A stretch of DNA of 64,000 nucleotides from Clostridium sp. MD294 (GTDB lineage Bacteria > Bacillota > Clostridia > Lachnospirales > Anaerotignaceae), in assembly GCF_000364165.2 (NCBI RefSeq), contig NZ_CP097810.1, positions 930,001-994,000 of the forward strand, in the 5' to 3' direction. Of the stretch, positions 57,999 to 64,000 are shown one piece after another (position 1 is the stretch's first letter; every line of letters begins with the position of its first letter). The notes under the pieces were generated by a model, which worked only from the letters and a program-made list of their open reading frames with translations, had not been told where the DNA came from and made no database searches. The position numbers were made by a program, and so were the translations under genes.

Positions 57999-58193
57999 AT
58001 GAAAAGCTTTACAATGGGTATTGTAACAGGAGGATTGATGACAGCATTAGGAATTGGTTGTTTGCTTCAAGACCAAAAAAATTATCAATCTATAAAGAAA
58101 AAAGGCAATAAAATAATGCAAAAGAGCAAACGTATGGCAAGAAAAGCAGAAAATATTGTGGAAGATGCAGTTGATGATTTATTAGAGTTGTAA
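57999..58193 (+). CDS. Small membrane-anchored protein, YtxH-like
   Basis: A 64-residue product with an N-terminal Gly-rich membrane segment (MGIVTGGLMTALGIGCLL) and a basic then acidic helix (MQKSKRMARKAENIVEDAVDDLLEL). Layout resembles YtxH-like stress-associated small proteins, but this is tentative. SD AAAGGAG. An overlapping longer frame at 57872 is in another frame and lacks an SD. Confidence 0.7.
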   Translation: MKSFTMGIVTGGLMTALGIGCLLQDQKNYQSIKKKGNKIMQKSKRMARKAENIVEDAVDDLLEL

Positions 58194-58203
58194 AAAAAAG
58201 AAG

Positions 58204-58245
58204 ACAGACAGATATTGTAGTAATATAATATTTGTCTGTTTTTCT
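58204..58245 (+). terminator. Terminator after the small membrane protein
   Basis: ACAGACAGATATT (58204-58216) pairs with AATATTTGTCTGT (58227-58239), with one G-U pair, followed by TTTTTC. Confidence 0.88.
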
Positions 58246-58432
58246 ATAATAAAATGTAATATTAACATTGTATGAAGTCTTTTAACTATGCTATAATAGC
58301 AAAAAAAGAATAAAAATTATATCAACATAATATAAACAATGAAATAAAAGAGAAATATAATTTGTTTATGTTACAATAAATAAAAAATAAATAATAATAA
58401 AATATTTTATAAAAATATTATAAAAAATATGT

Positions 58433-58678
58433 TATAATCCTATCAGATAATTAGAAACAAATATGATTTTGAAACTTTGTTGATGTAACTGATAGAAATG
58501 CAGTTATTTTAATAACTAGAGGTTATAAAAAGATTATTTTGTAGTGTCCTTGTATCTTTTCTAAAGGGGAATGAAAGGGACGTTTCTGTTACTAAAAAAG
58601 TTTGGAACTTCCTAAATAAAATGCAATGAAATAATAGAGAAGTGATTTTTTATAGAAGGAAGGAGGCCTTATGACCTT
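58433..58678 (+). ncRNA. Long uncharacterised leader of the GGDEF gene
   Basis: TATAAT at 58433-58438 suggests a transcription start near 58445 and a leader of about 230 bases. It includes a perfect hairpin AGTTATT/AATAACT (58502-58517) and an unusually G-rich portion for this genome (58560-58585, AAAGGGGAATGAAAGGGACG). I do not recognise the c-di-GMP-I or -II consensus. Strong SD AAGGAGG at 58659-58665. Confidence 0.3.
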
Positions 58679-58682
58679 ATGA
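58671..58682 (+). promoter_or_regulatory. Minimal ORF at the GGDEF gene start
   Basis: ATG 58671, the best-placed start for the SD AAGGAGG, reads M-T-L and stops at TGA 58680-58682. This TGA overlaps the ATG at 58679. Ribosomes could terminate and re-initiate at 58679, which would lower and couple expression. Confidence 0.45.
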
Positions 58683-61141
58683 GGACAATTATGGATATAG
58701 AAGAATTATTAGATATTTTGGGGGACACAGGTATTGTAGTGGTAAGACAACAAGACCATAAAATATTATATGCTAATGAAAAAGCAACACAAATGAATTC
58801 AGAATTAGTAAAAAATATGATTTGTCATGGTATTTGGAAAAAGCAATGTGAATGTTGTCCGGCGAAAGATATGGGTAATAAAAAATATAATAGAACAGTA
58901 GAATATGATGAAGTTACAAATAGTATTATTGACATTTGTGCTGCAAGTATATTATGGAAGGGAACTACAAAAGCTTTTGTTGTAACATTTACACCTCATA
59001 TTGCTATAAAAGAAGAAGAAGAGTCTGAAATTGCAAGAAGATGGTTAACACCTGCATTATCTCAAATATATGAAATGACAGTAGTAAGTAATCTAAATAA
59101 AAATAAATATGCTGTTTTTCATAATAGTGATATGTTTTATTTGCCTGAAAAAGGAAAAGTATCTGATTTATTTGATATGATAGGAAAGAAATTAAATGAT
59201 ACACAAAAAGAAGATTGGAATACTTCTTTTTCTATAGAAGCACTTTTAAATTCTTTTCAGCAAGGTAGTCAAAAAGTATTGTTGGAACTATATTTTGAAC
59301 AAGAACAAAAGTGGTTTTCTTGTGGGTGTTTTTTAGTAGAGAGTACATATAGTAAAGAGATATTAGGTATTATATTGATTAGAGATATTACAGAAAGTAA
59401 AGATAAAGAAAAAGAGCAACAATTGCAGCTAGAATTTACACATTCTAGTATGAGAGGAACTAGTGGAAAATATTTAGTAACAGAAGAAGATATTTATTTA
59501 TTGGAAGGTAGCGAACAATATTTTGAATTGCTTGGTATGAATGAAAAGGAATATTATGGATTAAAGGGAAAAGTATTACCTTGGCTAGAAGAAAAGGAAA
59601 GAAGAAAATATATTCAACCAGCTATAGAAAATGGAAAGAAAAGAGAGCCTCTTTTATGGGAAGCACCTAAAAAAATGAAAAATGGTATGCTACATTGGTT
59701 TCAGCTTCAAGGAATGTTTATAGGAGAACAATCAGGTTATCCTGTGTACTATGGTATATTATTAGATACTTCTGAAAAAAAACGTTTAGAGATAGAACAA
59801 AAAAATACATTTAATAGTTTACCAGGAGGCGTAGCAAAAATACGTTTAGATGATAGATTAACCATATTGGAAGCAAATGAATATTTTTTAAAAATGTTTG
59901 GAAAAGGAACAGGAGCAGGATTTTTTTCTAGTATTTATAGTATAGATAGAAAAATAGCACAAAAAGAATTTGACAAAATGATACAACAGCATAATCAATT
60001 TAAAATGGAATTAAGAATGCTTGATGCACGAGAAGAAATTATGTGGATACACTTAGAAGGAAATGAATTTAGTGTAGAAGAAGATGGAAAACCAATTTAT
60101 TTATTTGTTATGATAGATATTACAAATTATATAGAAATACGCTTACAATTAGAAGAAGTAAAAGAAAAATATCATAAAAATATTGCTGGCTCAAATCATA
60201 GAATATTGGTGTATAACAATAATAAAGATAGTTTTGAATTTATTGATGAAACAGCAGATGAACAATATTATAAAAGTATTTCTTTTCAATATTATGTTGA
60301 AAATGAAAAAATAATGTTTTCAGAAGCAATTAAAAGTCAAATTGGTATGAAAATGTACTATGAAAATTTTAAACAGTGGATACAAAAATCAAATATTGTA
60401 TTTCAAGGAGATAGAAATATATTAAATAATATTTATAAACAATGTATATTAGATAATATTAGTATAAAAGCACAAATTCGCCTTTTAACAATAAATGGCT
60501 CTTATGAGTGGTTTGAAATACATTGTAATCCTTTGTGGGACGAAGAAAAGAAAAAATGTTTAAAAATAGTAGGAACATTAGTCAATATCAATGCTTTACG
60601 TCAGATGCAAAGTGAGGCCACAACATGGAGAGAAAAAGCAAGAAGAGACCCTCTCACAGGTTTATATAATAGAGCTATATTTAGAGAAAAAGTATTAGCA
60701 CTAATGGAACAAAAAAATAAAGGTGCATTAATATTTATGGACGTGGATTATTTTAAAAAAGTAAATGATACATTAGGTCATGCAGTAGGAGATGATGTAT
60801 TATTGACAGTTGCTAAAAGACTTCGTTATTTTTTTAGAGAGTCTGAAGATATTATAGCAAGATATGGCGGAGATGAATTTATTGTATTTTTAAAAGATGT
60901 TTCTTCTGAAAAGGAACTAAGAAAGAAATTGGAGCAATTATTAGAAGTATTTCGTGAAAAATATCAAAGAGGAGAAACTTCTTGGAATATTACAGGAAGT
61001 GTAGGAGCAGCGTTGTATCCAAAAGATGCTTCAGATTATCAAATGCTTTTAGAGAAGGCAGATACTGCATTATACGTTTCTAAAAATGAAGGCAGAGATA
61101 GATATACATTATATTGTGATTGTGATAAAAATAATATATAG
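58679..61141 (+). CDS. Multi-PAS diguanylate cyclase (GGDEF)
   Basis: The 820-residue sensor protein starts at ATG 58679 (or 58691). It has an N-terminal PAS-like region with a Cys cluster (residues about 55-65, ICHGIWKKQCECCPAKD), three further PAS segments (about 230, 370 and 530) and a C-terminal GGDEF domain from about residue 655: DPLTGLYNRAIF, then RYGGDEFIVF. GTP-to-c-di-GMP activity is likely. The inhibitory I-site RxxD is replaced by ESED five residues before the active site, so product inhibition may be lost. No transmembrane segment. Confidence 0.9.
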   Translation: MRTIMDIEELLDILGDTGIVVVRQQDHKILYANEKATQMNSELVKNMICHGIWKKQCECCPAKDMGNKKYNRTVEYDEVTNSIIDICAASILWKGTTKAFVVTFTPHIAIKEEEESEIARRWLTPALSQIYEMTVVSNLNKNKYAVFHNSDMFYLPEKGKVSDLFDMIGKKLNDTQKEDWNTSFSIEALLNSFQQGSQKVLLELYFEQEQKWFSCGCFLVESTYSKEILGIILIRDITESKDKEKEQQLQLEFTHSSMRGTSGKYLVTEEDIYLLEGSEQYFELLGMNEKEYYGLKGKVLPWLEEKERRKYIQPAIENGKKREPLLWEAPKKMKNGMLHWFQLQGMFIGEQSGYPVYYGILLDTSEKKRLEIEQKNTFNSLPGGVAKIRLDDRLTILEANEYFLKMFGKGTGAGFFSSIYSIDRKIAQKEFDKMIQQHNQFKMELRMLDAREEIMWIHLEGNEFSVEEDGKPIYLFVMIDITNYIEIRLQLEEVKEKYHKNIAGSNHRILVYNNNKDSFEFIDETADEQYYKSISFQYYVENEKIMFSEAIKSQIGMKMYYENFKQWIQKSNIVFQGDRNILNNIYKQCILDNISIKAQIRLLTINGSYEWFEIHCNPLWDEEKKKCLKIVGTLVNINALRQMQSEATTWREKARRDPLTGLYNRAIFREKVLALMEQKNKGALIFMDVDYFKKVNDTLGHAVGDDVLLTVAKRLRYFFRESEDIIARYGGDEFIVFLKDVSSEKELRKKLEQLLEVFREKYQRGETSWNITGSVGAALYPKDASDYQMLLEKADTALYVSKNEGRDRYTLYCDCDKNNI

Positions 61142-61236
61142 TACAAGCTAAAATTAAAAAATAAGTATTTTTTCATAAAAGTTATATAGTATGAAACAGT
61201 ATTTTTTAGGGTATTGTTTTATATGAGGTGATAATT

Positions 61237-61881
61237 TTGAGAAAGAAATGCTTATTTTTTTGTATTGTAGTTTGTATGATACTGTTTATAATAATAGATT
61301 TTAAAATATATACTTTTAAAGGAATAACAAGTAGCAATTTTAAATTTTTAGCAATGATATTATTGTTTTTTACTGCAAATCGTTTTAAAAAGATGATATT
61401 GAGTTATACTATATTTTGTGATTTTTTATTATTATTTACATCATGGTATTGCTTGGGTGTAGCATTTTTTACAATAGTGCATATATTGTATTTATGTCAA
61501 ATGCAGCCATTTTTAGAATACGAAAAAAGACAGCAAGAATGTATGATAATGTTGCTGCCTTTTGGAATTTTGTTAAGTTTTTTACCATTGTATAGTATAG
61601 TTATTTGCTATAGTATGGTATTTCTATTGCATATTATTTCATCATATGCTCAAAAATGTAGTAATTTATATAAAATAGGCCTTATTCTTTTTGTATTATG
61701 TGATTGTTGCACAGCAATTTCTTTTTTAACAAAAAATATTATAGTAGGAAGATGTATATGGATATTATATTTACCATCACAGATTTTATTGACAATTACA
61801 AAGCAGCATTATTTTTCCACTGTGTTACCACTTCTGCAAATAAAATACCCTCACCAGCTCCGTCTTCAAAAAAAGAGATAA
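61237..61881 (+). CDS. YhhN/lysoplasmalogenase-like membrane protein
   Basis: About 214 residues with seven to eight hydrophobic segments. The FCDFLLLFTSWYCLGVAFF and LFVLCDCCTAISF segments are at the positions of the conserved Asp in YhhN family proteins (PF07947). Some relatives cleave vinyl-ether lysolipids. The start is TTG 61237 with SD GAGGTGA; GTG 61228 is the alternative. The last 86 bases overlap the convergent thioesterase gene. Confidence 0.65.
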   Translation: MRKKCLFFCIVVCMILFIIIDFKIYTFKGITSSNFKFLAMILLFFTANRFKKMILSYTIFCDFLLLFTSWYCLGVAFFTIVHILYLCQMQPFLEYEKRQQECMIMLLPFGILLSFLPLYSIVICYSMVFLLHIISSYAQKCSNLYKIGLILFVLCDCCTAISFLTKNIIVGRCIWILYLPSQILLTITKQHYFSTVLPLLQIKYPHQLRLQKKR

Positions 61882-62566
61882 CCTCTTTGATGCCATTTTC
61901 CAATGTATGAACACAACATTTTGATAGTATAGTATCTCCCTTATAGCATTCTTTACGATAAACAACACGAATATCTGAAATAGTCATAGTGTTATAAATA
62001 TCATCAGGTATATCATCAATAGCCCATTCGATGTATTTAACATTATTAGTATGTCCATTATTGTCTGTATCTCGTCTTGTAACAACAAAAGTTCTTTCCA
62101 TAATGGTATCGTCTTTTTGTAATTTTGGCAATTTATATTTTTCATTTGCTATTGCAGTAATTTCAGTATTTCCATATTTTTGCTCCATTTCATTGCTAAT
62201 AGTGGTTGGTTTTCTTTCTTCTAAGTCCATAAATATCCAACGAGAAGCAATGTGAGCAGCAATATTGCCACATTGGTCATAAAGTAAATAACAACGTTCT
62301 GCTTGCATACGACGACATTTACTGCTCCATGTTACTATTTTTATGGTTTCACCACATTTTGGCATATGGTCTATAATAATATGCCAATTTACTACAGCCC
62401 AGCCTCTATGATGTTCTGTCATATAATCTAATGTATAACCTAAACTGTCAGAATGACGTATTGCAGTATCTTGTAAGTGAAATACAAGTGCAGAGGGTGT
62501 AAGAAATAAATTACTATCTACTTCAAAATAGCCTATTTGTTGTTGTTCTGTATATTTTTTATCCAT
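61796..62566 (-). CDS. Acyl-ACP thioesterase
   Basis: A 256-residue double hot-dog protein of the acyl-ACP thioesterase family (PF01643), hydrolysing acyl-ACP to release fatty acids. Segments: FEVDSNLFLTPSALVFHLQDTAIRHSDSLGY, then GWAVVNWHIIIDHMPKCGETI and, in the second hot-dog, RRDTDNNGHTNNVKYIEW (NxH motif with the catalytic Asn and His). The start is ATG 62566 with SD AAGGAG; the longer frame upstream overlaps the cls gene. Convergent with 61237. Confidence 0.93.
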   Translation of the reverse strand: MDKKYTEQQQIGYFEVDSNLFLTPSALVFHLQDTAIRHSDSLGYTLDYMTEHHRGWAVVNWHIIIDHMPKCGETIKIVTWSSKCRRMQAERCYLLYDQCGNIAAHIASRWIFMDLEERKPTTISNEMEQKYGNTEITAIANEKYKLPKLQKDDTIMERTFVVTRRDTDNNGHTNNVKYIEWAIDDIPDDIYNTMTISDIRVVYRKECYKGDTILSKCCVHTLENGIKEVISFFEDGAGEGILFAEVVTQWKNNAAL

Positions 62567-62586
62567 AATTTTACTCCTTAAAAGTA

Positions 62587-64000
62587 TTATAACATAGGGG
62601 AAATCAAACGAGAAACAGATTCTTTTACACGGAACCACCATTTTCGTTTGACATACCATTCTTTTGTAATTTCTACACAATTTTCTAAATCATTTAAAAA
62701 ATCTTGTTCTAGTAATGTAGTAGTTTCTTTATCATATAAAAAAGCGTTGATTTCAAAATTCAAATCAAAACTGCGTATATCCATATTTGCAGTACCAATA
62801 GAACAAATTTCACCATCAATAAATACTGCTTTTGTGTGAATAAATCCTTTTTCGTATTGATAGCAACGAACACCTGCTTCTAAAAGTTCACCTAAATAAG
62901 ACATACTTGCCCAATAAACAAAAAAGTGGTCAGGATTTCCTGGAATAATAATGCGGACATCAATACCAGAAAGAGCTGCAACACGAAGTGCTTCTAGAAT
63001 GCCGTCATCTGGAACAAAATAAGGTGTTTCAATATAGATGTGTTTTTCTGCTTCATTCATCATTTTAAAATAACCATTCCATATATTTTTCCAAACAGTA
63101 TCAGGACCACTGGATATAATTTGCATTTTAATACCATCTATTTGTTTTCTATCAGGAAAATAAGACTTTTTTAATGATATAGGAGCATGTGTAGTAGTAA
63201 AATTCCAGTCCATAATAAATCTCATTTGTAACTGGTCTATAGCATCGCCTTGTATTCTTAAATGAGTATCTCTCCAAGCACCATATCGTTTTACTGTACC
63301 TAAATATTCATTACCAATGTTGAAACCACCTATATAACCAATTTCACCATCTATAATACAAAGTTTTCTATGGTCACGATAATTTAAGCGAATAATAAAA
63401 CGAGGTAAAAAAGCAACAGCATATCCACCGTTTTGTTCTAACTCTTGAAAAAAATTGCGGGGAAGACTAGTACATCCCATACCATCATAAAGTAAACGAA
63501 TTTCTACTCCTTCTTTTGCTTTTAATGCAAGTTCATGTACTATTTTTTTGCCTAAATCATCTCCTCTTATAATATAGTATTCCATGTGTATGAATTTTTT
63601 AGCTTGACGAATATCTTCTATAAGGGCATTAAATTTGCTGTTACCATCTATAAAATGTTTTAATGTATTGTTTGTTGTTACCCAATTTCCTGTATTAAGA
63701 TGAAGATAAATTAAATCATCTAAATTTTGACATACAATAAAATTGTCTTTGTCTTCTATCAATTTTTTTTGAGAACGAAAAGCATCTAATGAAGTATCAT
63801 TAAATAATAAATAACGGTAATATACTTCTGTGTCATATTTTTCTTTTTGTATAAACATTTTTTCTCTTTTGCTGTTTCTTCCAAATACCATATATATAAT
63901 AAATCCAAAAAAAGGAATAAAAAACAGTACAAGAAGCCATGCCCAACTGCTGGCAGGTTTTCGTCTTTCAAAAAATACAACAAGACCTGCAAAAACAACA
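62587..64000 (-). CDS. cls: Cardiolipin synthase, 5' end cut by the window
   Basis: Partial gene; the frame is open to the window edge. Reading it upstream of ATG 63891 gives FERRKPASSWAWLLVL and an N-terminal membrane segment, so ATG 63891 is internal. Two phospholipase D motifs are present: HRKLCIID with YIGGFNIGNEY, and HTKAVFIDGE with SIGTANMD. It joins two phosphatidylglycerols to cardiolipin. A stop at 62587 is followed closely by the thioesterase gene (20 bases apart). Confidence 0.93.
   Translation of the reverse strand, partial: VVFAGLVVFFERRKPASSWAWLLVLFFIPFFGFIIYMVFGRNSKREKMFIQKEKYDTEVYYRYLLFNDTSLDAFRSQKKLIEDKDNFIVCQNLDDLIYLHLNTGNWVTTNNTLKHFIDGNSKFNALIEDIRQAKKFIHMEYYIIRGDDLGKKIVHELALKAKEGVEIRLLYDGMGCTSLPRNFFQELEQNGGYAVAFLPRFIIRLNYRDHRKLCIIDGEIGYIGGFNIGNEYLGTVKRYGAWRDTHLRIQGDAIDQLQMRFIMDWNFTTTHAPISLKKSYFPDRKQIDGIKMQIISSGPDTVWKNIWNGYFKMMNEAEKHIYIETPYFVPDDGILEALRVAALSGIDVRIIIPGNPDHFFVYWASMSYLGELLEAGVRCYQYEKGFIHTKAVFIDGEICSIGTANMDIRSFDLNFEINAFLYDKETTTLLEQDFLNDLENCVEITKEWYVKRKWWFRVKESVSRLISPML

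Noticed and set aside
57872..58111. 79-residue frame overlapping the small YtxH-like gene
   Set aside because: No SD, different frame; the gene at 57999 has SD AAAGGAG and a sensible membrane protein layout.
58433..58678. Known c-di-GMP riboswitch before the GGDEF gene
   Set aside because: The conserved GEMM-I and c-di-GMP-II sequence blocks were looked for and not found, so only an unclassified leader is reported.
61704..61910. Plus-strand frame overlapping the YhhN-like gene end
   Set aside because: It covers the reverse strand of the thioesterase gene and lacks an SD.

Overview
The window is AT-rich DNA from an anaerobic, endospore-forming member of the Clostridia, most likely Lachnospirales or a close relative. 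The genus cannot be fixed by eye. The evidence is the yqfC-yqfD-phoH-pgpH-ybeY-cdd-era-recO order, gerW/ytfJ and ytfI homologues, rubredoxin, pyruvate phosphate dikinase, a giant 2-hydroxyacyl-CoA dehydratase activase-type protein, a single-chain glycyl-tRNA synthetase behind a glycine T-box, and clostridial 16S/23S sequences. Nearly all genes show ordinary vertical core-genome character. No prophage, transposase or CRISPR array was seen.

Layout. 1-3.3 kb: TrpXYZ-type ABC importer (lipoprotein, permease, ATPase) behind a leader with two palindromes and a small upstream ORF. 3.3-5.3 kb: small genes and two adjacent half-size TauE/SafE permeases. 5.4-9.2 kb: a tight operon of sporulation-associated membrane proteins (DUF1461/TIGR01906, DUF2953, GerW) that also carries a stand-alone CARF-nuclease of the Card1/DUF1887 family. 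9.2-10.4 kb: DUF3793 plus flavodoxin. 10.9-14 kb: glgB, rpsU, yqeY. 14.4-14.6 kb: a structured, MITE-like intergenic element. 14.7-23.7 kb: the yqfC to recO cluster (sporulation, RNA maturation, c-di-AMP hydrolysis, DNA repair, ribosome assembly). 23.7-29.3 kb: zinc-ribbon proteins on the minus strand, glycine T-box with glyS, and ppdK. 30.3-36 kb: a complete rRNA operon with the unusual order 16S-5S-tRNA(Ile)-tRNA(Ala)-23S, followed by tRNA Asn, Trp, Asp and Val.

36-42.3 kb: two small unknowns, then an apparently autoregulated TetR gene with the 1436-residue activase-like protein. 42.3-44.2 kb (minus): two tandem-duplicated TM1586-type nitroreductases and rubredoxin. 44.4-48 kb: cdaA-cdaR-glmM, the c-di-AMP synthase module; the window therefore holds both a c-di-AMP synthase and a PgpH-type hydrolase. 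48-49.3 kb (minus): a P-loop kinase and an ECF substrate-binding component. 49.4-50.5 kb (minus): rpsF-ssb-rpsR. 51-52.8 kb (minus): TrpB2 under a tryptophan T-box. 53.2-58.2 kb: a cell-wall amidase, serC-serA-DUF1015 behind a possible attenuator leader, and a small membrane protein. 58.6-64 kb: a PAS-GGDEF diguanylate cyclase with a long leader, a YhhN-like membrane protein, and on the minus strand an acyl-ACP thioesterase and a cardiolipin synthase cut by the window end.

The most interesting items are the Card1-like nuclease sitting in a sporulation operon without CRISPR, the 5S gene inside the 16S-23S spacer, the uncharacterised serC and GGDEF leaders, and the tryptophan/indole salvage theme (TrpXYZ-like importer plus T-box-controlled TrpB2).
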